A stretch of DNA of 64,000 nucleotides from Amanita rubescens (lineage: Eukaryota; Basidiomycota; Agaricomycetes; Agaricales; Amanitaceae). The position numbers and the translations under genes are program-made. Positions 22,394 to 34,969 of this stretch are shown here, in pieces (position 1 is the first letter of the stretch; each line of letters opens with the position of its first letter). The notes under the pieces are model-generated. The model was not told the origin of the DNA and ran no database searches. It saw only the letters and a program-made list of their open reading frames with translations. Location of the stretch: positions 868,001-932,000 of the forward strand of contig WION01000002.1 of the NCBI GenBank assembly GCA_015039365.1, in the 5' to 3' direction.

Positions 22394-24184
22394 ATGTCGT
22401 CGACCCATCTTCTCTCCAATTTACGTATCACTCTACTCTCCAGATTTCTCCGCCTCTCTGCCCGACACATGTCTACAGCCGCGACAACTAATGGTGCTGT
22501 CAAGCAAGACAGATCTAAATTGATTTCTTTTTCTCCACGCCTCGTAGAAGGCAGGGCTCTCGCTCAGGATGTCTGGTCGATTTTCAAGTTGGTTATTTTA
22601 CACACCTGGATCACATTTTCCTCATTTCTTGCATGACAGTGCTGCCAACCTACCTTCCGACTGCATTAATCTCGGTCAAGGGTATATGAACTTTGCTCCC
22701 CCCAAATGGATTGTCGACTCTGCAGAAACTGCTCTCAGGGGCGTCGGAGAGAATCATTACGCTCACCCCAGGGGCAGACTCCGCCTCCGGCAAGCCCTGA
22801 AGAACTTCTATGATCCCTTGTTCTGTAGGGACATGGATATTAATTCAGAGATCCTTGTGACAAGCGGTGCTAACGAAGGTATCCACATCGATATTCATTC
22901 GCTTGCAGATTTCCTACATAAACACTATAGGTCAATACTCTGTATTCACTGCCTTCCTTGACCATGGGGACGAAGTAATCATGTTTGAGCCATTCTTCGA
23001 CCAATACCTCCCCTCCATCACATTTAATGGGGGTAAACCTATCTACGTGCCTTTGCATCCTCCTGCGGAACATCTTCAAAAGACATCGAGCGGCGATTGG
23101 ACAATTGACTTCGATGAGCTCCGGTCAGTCCTTGCTTACTTACTGTAATTCGCAACAAACTGGTGATTAGCCGCGCAGTTACACCCCGCACCAAAATGAT
23201 CATTGTAAATACCCCCCACAATCCTATCGGTAAGGTATTTACGAGGACAGAACTGGAGAAAATTGCCGCCATAGCCGAAGAATTCAACCTTCTCGTTATG
23301 TCAGACGAAGTGGTACGCTCAGCGCTTTTATGCATTGATTTGATAACTCATTTGTTCATCAAGTACGACTGCCTCGTATATGATGGAAAGGAACATGTAC
23401 GCATTGCAAATTTACCCGGCATGTGGGACAGGACAGTCACAGTCGGCTCCGCTGGGAGTAGGTCTAGTCAACTCTTTTATTATTTTATACCTAAAAATCT
23501 GTCGTAGAGTCGTTTGCGGCCACTGGCTGGCGCATTGGCTGGCTTTTTGGCCCTGAGTCCATCATACAACCTACTCTAGCAGCAACAACGCGCATTGTAT
23601 TTTGTTCTAATTCTCCCTTGCAAGAAGCCGTTGCGAGTGGTTTAGAACAAGCACGCGAGCGTCGCTTCTTTGAAACACAAGTTGCTGAGTATGCCGAACG
23701 GCGTGCTATCTTAGTAGAAGCATTTGATAAACTGGACCTAAAGTACTCTCTGCCTGATGGAACATACTTCATTCTACTTGTCAGTTCATTGACCCTCATT
23801 TGACTGAAACTATGGCTCACCAGCACAAAGGATGTATCACGAGTCAAACTACCGGAGAATTACCCATTCCCGCCCAGCGTGCTTGATAGAGGCAGAGACT
23901 TCAGGTAGGGGAGAAAATTAGAATTAAATGCATCTTCTAAATGCGAGAATAGGGTCAGCTGGTTCATGGCCACAGAGATTGGAGTCTCTACTATTCCAGT
24001 TAGCGAGGTTAGTTTTCCTCGTACCATATTGGAATTATCTGATCTGGATTGGTTACTTCAGTTCTATTGTGAAGAACATGCGAACATTGGTGAAGCGTAT
24101 GCCCGCTTCAGTTTTTGTAAAGATTTGGACACTTTGAGGCGTGCAGCCGAACGTCTGCAGGGACTCAAGCAGTACATTGAATAG
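22394..24184 (+). CDS. BNA3: Kynurenine aminotransferase (Bna3-type, PLP-dependent class I)
   Basis: Starts MSSTHLLSNLRITLLSRFLR, an Arg/Ser-rich, acid-free N-terminus that looks like a mitochondrial targeting signal; a second Met follows at MSTAATTNGA. Fold-type I aminotransferase signatures: INLGQGYMNFAPPKW, GENHYAHPRGRLRLRQAL, ILVTSGANEGQYSVFTAFLD, NTPHNPIGKVFTRTEL, VMSDEVYDCLVYDG, the PLP lysine in GSAGKSFAATGWRIGW, and the C-terminal ARFSFCKDLDTLRRAAERL. About eight introns keep phase throughout. The enzyme transaminates kynurenine to kynurenic acid in tryptophan catabolism and may also act on other amino acids. Alternative first Met codons could give mitochondrial and cytosolic forms. 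Confidence 0.93.
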
Positions 24185-24297
24185 AAATGTCCGAGGACCG
24201 ATCTATTGAGTAGATGTTGTTAATCTATATATAGACCTATCGATGTCACATTCCTGTTTTCGCGTCTCCACGCATCTTGTAAATCTTGTCCAGTGAA

Positions 24298-27200
24298 ATG
24301 CAATTCCTTGAACCTCTCTTTAGCCGTTATCAAGATACCGCAAGCGGCGATAGACGTATTGGCGATGAGTGGATGACGTGCGCTCCGTGTGTTTGAATTA
24401 CATCGCCTCCTAACATGCCACAAGGATCCAAAAGGCCTTGAGTGGTAACTAGAAATATCTCACAAACTTCGTATTTGACATGCGCTACAGACCAAGCTGA
24501 CGCCTCAACAACGATTGACATAGAAAGTGATGACGATGGTCACTGGGAAAGCATTCTGGATAAGTACGACGAATCCGCGACATCTTTGCCCACATCGCAG
24601 AGCAGCCGCATACTGCAGTCCCTGAGGCAGGTTGCTTATTCCTATCTGGTTCTGTTAAGCAATGAACAGGCTGCAGAAGTCTCCAATCTGGACCCACGGT
24701 TGGTGCAGTTGTCGATATACTGTCGTCTTCAGGAACTCTAGATGAGATTTCCGGGAAGTTGGTTGAAGAGTTGGGCCTCGGGAATCTCGACCTTGCTACA
24801 GAGATTTTGTCACATCGTTCTGCTATTTTGGACGAGGTGAACAGTTGTGTTTCTTTCTCTCTGCGTTGACCAGCTCATTTCTTAGCAGTGTTCCGGCAAT
24901 AATTTATCGACCATCACCACCGTACCATTTTCACACGAGACTGGTCAACCCAGGACTGATCATTCAATTGATTATTCTGCTGAACAAGCGCGAAAACGTA
25001 TTGAACAGACCTTTAGACAACATGCAGAAAGGCCTTTACCCAGAGCAGTCGAGGTAAGTGAATTGATCGAGCAGCATGGCGTCATCGTAATGCATTGAGT
25101 AGAACGAGAAAGTAGAAGGTACTTCCTCATATCTATACTTCAGCCATCAACCAGGGCAATATACTCTCGCATCTGGGATCCAAATACATGTTGCCTATAG
25201 GCACGGAGCGAGATTTTCATGAGGTCAGTATAGTGATCTCGCTCATTGTCGATTAATACATCGCACTGTCGTGTAGGACTATGAAGAAGTCACCATACCA
25301 TCTGCGAGACCGATCCCTTCAAGGTATGACGAAAGGCTCATTCATATTTCGGAACTGGACCCTCTTGTCCGGGGTTCTTTCTCGGTAGGGTTCTGCACCT
25401 GCGGCTCCTTATTCTGTGTGATTATTTTGATCCCAGGGGTATCATTCACTCAACCGGATGCAATCTATCGTCTACCCGACTGCTTACTGTAGCAATGAAA
25501 ATATGCTTATATGTGGTCTGTCTTGTTAAAGGTCTATTTACGAAGTGCTAACTTTGGCATAGCACCGACTGGAGCTGTGGGTCATCCTCGTCCCCTCTGT
25601 ATTGCATGGGCCATTAATATATCATAGGGAAAAACTGACGTAGCCATGATGACAATTCTTCGCGTTATAGGCCAACATCGATCTGGCGGCTTAGACTGAG
25701 GCCCACATTGGTGCAACGGATAGACAGAAATGCTTTCAAGATAATCTATGTGTGCGTACTTAGTACCTGCGCTGGGTTATTCTAAGCCATTGCTTAGTGC
25801 ACCGATGAAAGCTTTGGCCGCCGAATTAGTGCGCAAGCTCGGGGGAAGGCTGCGTTGGCTAGGCATCAAAGTTCGCGAGCTGACTGGTATGTCAATTATG
25901 GAGAAGCTATAATCTTGGACTGATGTCGCAGGTGATATGCAGATGACCAAAGCTGAAATTGCCGAGACACAGGTCATCGTAACTACGCCAGAGAAGTGGG
26001 ATGTAGTGACACGCAAGCCGACAGGAGAAGGAGAAATTGCATCCGTATGCTTTTTTATTCCTTCTAATCTATTGCCTAAGCAGGGATAGGTCTTGAAACT
26101 ACTCATAATTGACGAGGTTCATTTGCTGAATGACGAGCGTGGTGCCGTTATAGAGACTATTGTGGCGCGTACCTCTTCGTCAGGTTGATACTTCTTCTTA
26201 TAGATTGGGTGAAACACGCTAACATATCTCCAGGTGGAGACGAGTCAAACTGTCATCCGAATTGTAGGATTAAGCGCAACTTTACCAAATTATATCGATG
26301 TTGCCGAGTTCTTGAGGTGCGTATCATTCCGTACTGCTCGATTATTATTATTTTTACCAGTGTGGCACTCAGCGTTTCGCGTCAAAAAGGCCTCTTTTAT
26401 TTCGATTCCTCCTTCCGTCCCGTACCTCTAGAGCAACACTTTCTAGGTATCAAGGGGAAACCAGGCACTGCATTATTACGTAGGAACTTTGACAGGGTAG
26501 TATTTGAGAAAGTAGCGCAACTTGTCGCGGAGGGCCACCAAGTGATGGTCTTTGTTCATGCGCGCAAGGAGACCGTGAAATCTGCCCTCACCCTCATGGA
26601 GACCGCAGTGGTTGATGGCAATATCGACGATTTCTCTTGTCAAGATCATCCGCAATGGAGCTTAGTATCGCCGTAGTGTCGGAGAGTCAAAAAACAAGGA
26701 AATGAAACGCTTATTTGATAGTGGCTTTGGTATTCATCATGCAGGAATGCTCCGAAGCGATAGGACTTTGACGGAGAAACTGTTCCAAGACCGGGTCATA
26801 AAAGTATTCTGTTATACCTTCCTTGACTCGCGGTTTAATTATAAGGTTTTTATCTATCCCAGGTACTTTGCTGCACCGCAACCCTTGCTTGGGGTGTTAA
26901 CCTTCCTGCTCACGCCGGTATGTTCCACGTGTACACTAGTGATCTGGATTCATGTCGCTCCAGTCATAATCAAGGGCACGCAGGTTTACGATAGCTCTCG
27001 AGGGACATTTGTTGACTTGTCCGTTCTGGACGTGCTACAAATTTTTGGGAGAGCTGGTCGTCCTGGGCTTGAAAGTAGTGGAACGGGCTACATTTGCACC
27101 ACAGAAGATAAATTAACACATTATCTTGACTCCGTTCTATCCCAGGTACGAGAACCGCTGCAGCATAGTACTTGAAATTGACTGGACGTTTAGATACCCA

Positions 27201-30176
27201 TTGAGTCACAGTAAGAACATCTGAATAGTATGGTTTCCATTGGTGCTGACACATCATGCGTAGGTTCCAAAAAGGCCTCGTTGATGCCCTCAATGCAGAA
27301 ATTTCGCTCGGCACGGTATCCAACGTTCCAGACGCAATCAGATGGCTTGGCTATACATACCTTGCTGTGCGCATGCGAAAGAATCCATATGTTTATGGTA
27401 GGTAGTGGCCATTTCACTCAGAACTCTCCATTCTGAAACAGATAGGCGTTGTTCTCGACGACGAGACCAGTCTACTCAGTACATGGCGCCAACTCATAGT
27501 CACAGCTGGGCGCAAACTCGCTTCAACTAATATGATAGTATACGAAGAGTCGAATGAAATCTTCCGCATCACAGAGATCGGTAGAATTGCTGCCAGATAT
27601 TACATTCGACACTCATCTATTGAAGTATTCAACAAAGAGTTCCGGAGGACCATGAGCGAAGCAGACGTATTGGCAATGACGAGCATGAGCACGGAGGTAA
27701 ACTTTTTTCTATCTTTCCTAACAGAACTGACAGGTATTCGTTGTCTCAGTTTGATCAGATTCAACTGCGGGAGAACGAGGTGAAAGAGTTGAAGGAACTA
27801 ATGGGTCGTGTGCCCTGCGATGTGAAGGTACGCCTCCTGGACGTGAAGAGCTACACAAGTGACGTGTAATGCAGGGTGGCACCGACACTAAGTACGGCAA
27901 AGTAAACATCTTACTTCAGGCATACATCTCTGGGGAAATCATTGAAGACTTCGCCCTGGTTTCTGATATGGCCTATGTGGCGCAGAATGGCGGAAGAATC
28001 ATGAGAGCTTTGTCGCAGATTGCCCTTAGCAAACAATGGGCGAATGCCAGTTCAGCTCTACTGGGCATGAGCAAGGCGATCGAATTGAGGATGTGGCCTT
28101 ACGAGCATCCTTTAAAGCAATTTCGCCATTTCAAGCAATTTGGTCTAAAAAATGAAGTTCTTTTCGGTCTCGAAGAATGGGCAGACGATTGGTCGATAAC
28201 TGAGCTCGCTGAATCTGAGGCACAAGTAGTAGGAGAGCTTGTCCATCTAAACGCTCGCCATGGTCTCGCAATCGTCGACGCGGCAAAACATTTCCCCGCA
28301 GTCCAGCTTCAGTATCATCTTCGGCCGCTTGGTCCAGATATTTTAAAGATTTCCATTCAAGCCCGCCGCAACTTCGTTTGGAACGTCAACGTGCATGGGA
28401 GCTCTGAAGTGTTCTTGGTCTGGGTCGAAGACGACGAATCTTCAACAATCCTTCAATCATCTTATTTGATATTTCACTCGACAAGCGAATTTGTTCGAGC
28501 CGAATTTATTGTCTCGATTGCAGAGGGGTTAGCAATGCCACGCTTGACGGCACGTTCAGTATCCGATCGCTGGCTTGGAGCGGACGAAGAAATCTCGATA
28601 CCAATTCAAACGATAGTCATGCCTCGAGCCTCTGGGAGCCATACTCAGAAGCTTGATCTTCCATTCTTGTCATCATCCGTCATGAACAATCCTGTGATTG
28701 AAAGCATCTTCAACCATGTAAGCTATCTGAATGGGATGCAATCGCAGGTATATTGGAGCCTGGTTCACAGCAAGCAGCACTCAATCCTATGTGGTCCTGC
28801 GGGTAGCGGTAAAAGCACAATAGCACAGCTAGCCTTATGGTCTGCATTTTTGGTTTCATTTAACGTTTCATGTGCGCTGAAATCCGTTTAGGATGACTGC
28901 GGTCCAGCGTCATCATATCTGGGCTCTGGTTATCGCACCGAGACGGGCTATTGCAATCGAGTTGCTCTCGACGCTGAGACATGCCGGACAGCTGGTTGGT
29001 GTTTCTGTCGAGTATAAGACTGGCCCGAATGCGCTAGTCCCGCCCAAAAGGAAGGCAGTGTATTTGGTAACCGCAACACATCTTTTAGAATCTTTCTGCC
29101 GATCTAGTTCATCTCCCACTATCTCCGGCATCGACTTGGTGATATGCGAAAATCTGGAACAATTAAATCCAAGCTATGAACTTGCTGTTTCCCTACTTCG
29201 TCATGCAACACAATCATACCCGACCAGGTTCATTGGAGTATCAAACTCGTTGAACGATCCCAACGACCTCGCAGATTGGCTGGCCGCTGATTCATACGCA
29301 CTTCACAATTTTAAGCCAAGAGATAGAGACCAATCGTTGGCCGTCAATGTCTCGACAATATCGATACCATATTCTTCCGCCTTCATCAAAGCCTTGGCAA
29401 AACCTGCTTACAGCGTAATCAAGAGTGCAGAAACCGCGATCGTCTTCGTCCCGTACAGAGGACATTGCCAAACAGTTGCTCTGGACCTCCTGACACAGAG
29501 CGCATTGGAAGTCGGGTCAACAAGAGGATTTTTACCGAGTGCAGTTTCCGATGACGATTTCGACGTATTCCTGCATCAGTTTCAAAATTCGCTATACTAC
29601 GACTTCGTGTCCAAAGGTATAGGTTTCTTCCACGACGGCGTGCCGAAGGAAGAGCAGAACACTATGTTACAACTTTTCGCGGAGGGCGTACTGCGTGTCC
29701 TCATTGTACCACGCGATGCTTGCTGGGCCGTCCCTGTGAGGGCCGAGGTAGTTGTGGTATTGGGATGCCAGTACCTACAACCTGGGAGCGGGGGCGCTGA
29801 TCGTCAAATTCGTGACTACGAACTGACCGAGGTGACCCATATGCAAGGTCGGGCCGTCAGGCAATTTGGGGCAGGCACTTTCTACTTGTTCTGCCAGCCA
29901 GAAGCAAAGGACACTTACACCCGCTTCTTAAACGATGGGCTACCTCTCGAGTCATCCCTGCTAGAGAGCCCGGAGTTCGAAAGATGGCTCAAGTCTCGAT
30001 CATCAGTTTCGTCCTTTAACGAACAGCAGGTACTCGATGCACTGTCGTTCTCCTACTTTGCGAGACGTGTTGAAAGTAACCCTTCGTATTATGACTGCTC
30101 TCCAATGGACGAGAATATCAATATCTCTAGACTCATAGATGCACTTCTAACTAGAATTAGAGCAAACGAAAACTAA
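24298..30176 (+). CDS. SLH1: Slh1/ASCC3-type Ski2-like RNA helicase (frame breaks in cassette 1)
   Basis: N-terminus [20 protein letters not shown] at 24298. The first helicase cassette has [20 protein letters not shown], motif [37 protein letters not shown], the DEVH box [46 protein letters not shown], then a Sec63 unit. The second cassette keeps a P-loop (GPAGSGKST) but has VICENLE where a DExH box is expected, so it is probably inactive. The protein ends [15 protein letters not shown], with no second Sec63 unit, shorter than yeast Slh1. Slh1/ASCC3 disassembles collided ribosomes in quality control. Conserved segments are out of frame with each other near 24710, 25697, 25719, 26174 and 26665, with no intron that explains it. 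A sixth possible break is near 27395. The second half is clean. Confidence 0.85.
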
Positions 30177-30333
30177 TGCAAAAGAATGGGAATCCTAAGT
30201 CCGTAGCTGTAGGGGAATGTCTACTATATTGTGTACAGCATTGTATGTATGTATAAGTTACGACCAGAGACCAACTTGCATTTGAACCATTAAACCTTGT
30301 ATGGCGGAATCCTGGTGCAAAAAGAGAAAAAGT

Positions 30334-33300
30334 TTAGTAGATGGGAAGGGATTCGCAAAGTTCGTACTTTTGGACAGATTTCTGTAATGCCGCGGGAAAA
30401 GACGCTTTGAGAAGATTTGCATTTTGCTTGTTTATTCCCAGTCGATTGAGCACATCTCGGACTTCGCGGGAACCTGTAGTGGGTAAGCGGCGTGCCCCCC
30501 TGGATGTAGAACGAGCCCGCCCAAGATTGGTATCCACGTTGTAGGATGAAATGTGCTCCAGAGTGGATAAAGATGGTGCATTGGCTAACGCTGGGTTCGA
30601 CATGCTGCTTCGTCCCTCAAGTGCCTCCCTTAAATCCGTAACACCCACTGCCCTTGCAGACCGTGCTAGACTATGCAAGGACATATTATCATGCATCAGA
30701 GCAGGCGATATCTTTAAGAGAGGCGAAACACCGTCTCCCCGAATAGAGTGTTCAAAGGCTGATGTCTTGTCGAATGCTGTGGAGAGTATGTCGGGCAAAT
30801 TTTTATCGGAAAGAAAAAAAAGTACATACAATCTTTTAAAATTGCATCGACCGACCATTTCGAGGTAAATCGGTCTAGCAGGACATCAGTACATAGGCCT
30901 GTCGCTTGCTGAACGTTGCGGCAATTAGAGATTAATCTCAAGGCGGCACATGAATCTATGCCGGCCCATTGGTATGCAGTCGCGTTGAGATTTCTGTCTG
31001 AGAAATCAATGGGTTGACGAAGATCATGAGATGAAGCCGCATCAATGTCTTGCACACTCAGGGTTGTTATTCTCGGCATAGATGAAAGTGCCTGCGAAAG
31101 AATAAGTCATAGTTGCGGGTGACTTTGGTCGCGAACGTACGTTGTCAGCGATCCCAACTAACTCTGCCGAATCCCAAACTTTTCCCAACACTCTCCACAC
31201 TCTTGCTATAACCTCCTTTATGGTGAATATGCGCTCCACGGTTTTACCATTTTCTGTATTTCCAGTTTTTGTGGAAGCATCCAAAGCGAGTAGCATAGGG
31301 ACCCCAGCAAACAGTCCCCGTACGGGTGTCTGTTCGTGTATAGTCGTCAAGATACGAAGCACCCGGGCATAATCATCCATATAGGCAGAACAAGAATTCG
31401 AGACAGTTTCGGAAACTCGCTCGCTTAATTTTTGAACTTTTGATACCTTCCTCAGTCGTGGTGCTTGTTGCGTCAACAAAAAGTTTGGATCTGATTGAGT
31501 CGTGATGTCCACACGCGATGAGGAGGTAGAAGGAAAGTTTGAAGTAGTCGAGTTCGGGTCGAGACCCAGCGAAGAAGCCAGAGAAAGGATATAAAGGTAC
31601 GCATGTATCGCGTTTATTACCTTCATTACAACGTCCCCCCCATGAAGGACAACGTTCATTGTCGTTGCGTGGAGCAAAGGACCCGCAGCTGACCTTCTCG
31701 AATTTCTGACACCATCAGAATTAGTCACGTCGCCCCGCTTGGGCATCTCCTCTGTCAGATAGAAGGCCAGTAAGTTGGCGTAGTCTCCTCGCACAGCAAT
31801 ATCCTTGTCGCATAGTAGACTAAGCGTATCGTGCCAGATGTCGGGAGGGACCCGCGTCCTACGAAATTGAGGATCGGTTTTTGGGGACTTGCCGTTTAAT
31901 TCTGGACCAGCGTCGTTGATGTCATTGTCCTTGTCGTGGTTGTTTGCTGTGAAAATAAGGCCTCGTAGCGCTGCCAATAAACCTCGAAGAGCTTCTGAGC
32001 GACCGTGCGCAGCGTTGTCTGGCGTCGTACCCGGAATTCCTTGCATCTCCACAATCGTCAAGCGATTGACCATTTCTGCCTATGGGATATAAGACACATC
32101 GCCTGCACGAAGCCATGCAAACCTACAGCAAGATCTTGTATCTGATCCGAATAATACACATGGTGACCAAGAGAAGAGATACAAGAGACGATGACAGGAA
32201 CAAGTTCATCCTTGGGATTCTTCGCGATTCTACGGAGCATAAGAACGACGAGATTTGACAGCATGTCAGAGGATGATATGTCGACAAGAGGAATAGGAGC
32301 ATTTAATACGGCGGTCACCATTAATAATAATGCCTTAGGTAGTGGACCTGTTGCTGGAGCGTCTTGGTTCTCCAAGAGCCTCTCCACAAGCCAAGTGGGC
32401 ACAACGTAACGATACTGGTACTGAACCCATTCGGTTATTCGTTTTGCGAACCAGCAACAATATTCAATTTCTTTCCATGCATCCAAGTGAACTAGGGTAT
32501 CGAAAGTTGATTGCATGACTTGTCCCAGCTGGGAGACATTAACATGACCGAGCAGGACGAATAAAATGTGCAATACGGCATTTGTGACTTCAGCTTCAGA
32601 GGGGCCAACGTCGCCATCTATGTGGACGTGAATAGACGCAGCGCGTCTTTCCACGGTGGGCCTGGCCCGAAATTCTGCGAGGTAGGGCGAAGATGGGCTT
32701 TCTTTGATATCGGTAGCTCTAATACGGCTTAAGTGAATGGAAAAAAGGTAAATGATTGCAACTACGCAACTGTTCATCAAGCCGTTTCAGGGATGCATGC
32801 AGTAGCATGTCCAGTATTGGCATCATCATAATGGAAACCTGGCGGGCGAATTGTGATGCGTTGTGATAAAGTGCTTCTGAATTGGCAGCACCAGTCAATG
32901 CAGCCACTCCTATTAAACGAGTCCTGCGATTTCCGTTAGAAACCATTGAGGATTATCTGACAAAATTCTCACCGGTTCCGTACTTCTTGATCTTTAGCGT
33001 TCTTATGACTGAGGTTTGCAAAGTGAAGAAGAACGGATTCATAGTTTTTCGTAAAGGTTTCATCGACACCAATAAGATGGCCGTCGGTATATGTCGTCCA
33101 AGCTGTAAACTAGCCAGCCGTGAGACGGAAGTAACTACCAGCAAGCAAGCGTACGTACAACACTGGCTGCTCTGGCAACAACTTCCAGATCCTCAGGTAT
33201 CATAGAAAGCGTCGCGTCTATGCACGACATTAGCGGCACAGAGAGCAGACGAATGTCACGGCGGCATTCTATCGCGAGAGCGCGAAGAACGGCTAGGCTA

Positions 33301-33642
33301 ACCAGGAGAGTACTGCGGGAGCTTGTTTGGAATCTAAGCATCACGAGATATGGAATACATACGCTCTAGCGCGCAGGTTCCCTGTGCGGGCCTTTCTAGC
33401 TTCTGGTCGTATGCGCTTCTCCAATTCAGCACCAAGTTTAGTTAGCTTTGCAGGATGGTTTGAACTGAGCAGCAGATCAGACTAGGTTTGTCGGAGTAAC
33501 TAACAAAGACGTACGCGAAATAAGTCAAACGGCTGAGTTCATGTGAGTTTGGGGAATAACCTGAGGAAGCGGCAAGAAGTGAGGAGGTTGGAGGATAGCA
33601 AGCGTTGAGTAGTTGAACGTGAGCGGGAGTAAAGATAAACAT
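30334..33642 (-). CDS. EFR3: Plasma-membrane PI4-kinase anchor Efr3
   Basis: Starts MFIFTPAHVQLLNACYPPTS, followed after splicing by NHPAKLTKLGAELEKRIRPE and ARKARTGNLRARASRSTLLV, the conserved N-terminal armadillo-like part of Efr3 with its Cys/Lys-rich membrane-binding start. HEAT/ARM-like helices continue through SLAVLRALAIECRRDIRLLS, the 32000-32900 exons and a Ser-rich C-terminus with phospho-like stretches (SMSNPALANAPSLSTLEHIS). Efr3 tethers the Stt4 PI4-kinase (with Ypp1) to the plasma membrane to make PI4P. It ends at TAA 30334-30336, converging on SLH1 with 157 bp between stops. All introns read keep phase. Confidence 0.88.
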
Positions 33643-33978
33643 TGAATTAAGCTGGATTAAGGAACGAAGGTCAAGTTGGTGCTTGCGCTTTCAGCGGTGT
33701 CATCATCTTGCTCTTACCTCACCCCGTGGGAATTCCACTAGGCTTGTTCTTTTCCATCATGGTACGTTCCCTTCTTTTTTTTGCAGTTGTGATGATTTCT
33801 ACGCTGTGCACCAGTCCAAGCGTACTCTAGTACGCGCGGAAGACATCTTCCCAGTCACCCTACTACGCTAAGGGTGTCCTGATCGCTGCTTTCTACCATC
33901 CGTTCAACACCCATTCTGATTTTTTTTTTTTCCATTTCACCAGGCGACTGCGGGTATATATATATACGTAATGATCCA
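33643..33978. other. 336-bp spacer, EFR3 promoter
   Basis: Contains a poly-T run (about 33920) and a short TA microsatellite (about 33956-33966). A 23-codon hydrophobic ATG frame on the plus strand (33759-33830, MVRSLLFFAVVMISTLC) could be real or chance. Nothing else is recognised. Confidence 0.4.
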
Positions 33979-34596
33979 TCACTGTTTCAGTATCTCCCTT
34001 ATAATCGAATAGCGGTGCTCAGACTGCCTTTTACCAGTCGATATACTATCGATGACCCATTCCGGTTTTACGACGTGAATTTTGTTCACGTTTCGTCCGG
34101 CAAGGAACTTGTGCGTCTTCGATCCACTCAGACAACGAGATGTCACGATATGTGTACATCCAGACTGGGTTTGCCTGCGCTTCCAATTTGAGTTATTATT
34201 TTCAACATAGGAAGAAAATCGCGAACATGACATGACCTCCGCCAAGGGCAATCAATCTTTTGATCTCAATATCTGTTGTACCCTCGAGATATCCATCGAT
34301 GTAAATTCGAGCATGTCGCAATATAAGACCGCTTGGACCTGAGCACTTTTCCTTCTGGTCTGTAAGTTTTCGTTCACGGTCTCTAAGGTACAACCTTCGA
34401 TTCATTCGTTCTTCTGCAACTTGATGACCGCTTGCAGTTGATACAACCCTGTCTAATAATCGGAATGAGCTACGTCATCTATCATATCGATGTCCTCTCA
34501 CCTGCTCGAGCGGATGTATCTGCATGTGTTATGGGATTCGAAGGGCTGGAGAGCGTTCGGAGTAGGAAATTCGTTGCTGCAGCCCGTGAAGAGCAT
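33979..34596 (-). CDS. BRCT-only protein, similar to the N-terminal BRCT of Rev1
   Basis: Three exons, about 170 residues, from ATG 34596 (MLFTGCSNEFPTPNALQPFE) to TGA 33979-33981. One BRCT domain fills the C-terminal half: ARIYIDGYLEGTTDIEIKRL, IALGGGHVM, GCTHIVTS, KIHVVKPEWVIDSISTGKR. The GG turn and the W of the last helix are present, so the fold should bind phosphopeptides or DNA ends. The pattern (YI-GY, THIV, VKPEWVIDSI) is closest to the Rev1 or Pax-interacting group, but no polymerase domain follows: EFR3 starts 336 bp downstream. It may be a stand-alone BRCT adaptor. It is divergent from HEM4. Confidence 0.75.
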
Positions 34597-34969
34597 GAAG
34601 GACTGGAACAATCATTGGACACCGTTCGTCGAATAGAACAATTGAAGGCTTACTTTGGGTCGCCAGAGCGCTTCTGATATGGATGCCAACGATGTGATTC
34701 ATTGGCTTGTTTTCCTTTTACCAAGCCATTGCAGGAGGTCGATCGCGCCACAACGGGAAAATAGTGGTCTAGTGTCTTCATATTCCATACATTCGCAATG
34801 ATACAATATTAGAAATACAGTTGAGGTCCTGGTGGGCGTCGCGTTCGTGTTCTTGTTCAAAACGCGTCGTCACGTGAAAGCCAATATATCTTGCAACCAT
34901 CTCCGACTCGTATGATCTACGAGCCCAATTGTAAGCCAATGTAAATAAATATGTTGCCATACCCTCACG
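34597..34969. promoter_or_regulatory. Divergent promoter region, BRCT gene / HEM4
   Basis: A 373-bp gap between opposite starts. TCACGTG occurs at 34870-34876, about 95 bp upstream of the proposed HEM4 ATG. No reading frame is supported; a 40-residue charged plus-strand frame ending at 34677 is antisense shadow of the BRCT gene. Confidence 0.4.

Noticed and set aside
33759..33830. 23-codon hydrophobic frame upstream of EFR3
   Set aside because: Too short to support, with no homologue recognised; it contains a GTACGT donor directly after the ATG and may be a chance frame.
33979..34596. Full Rev1 polymerase gene
   Set aside because: Only the BRCT part is present; no catalytic palm motifs follow before EFR3.
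34432..34677. Charged plus-strand frame ending LKAYFGSPERF
   Set aside because: Antisense to the BRCT gene, whose exons keep phase and a domain.
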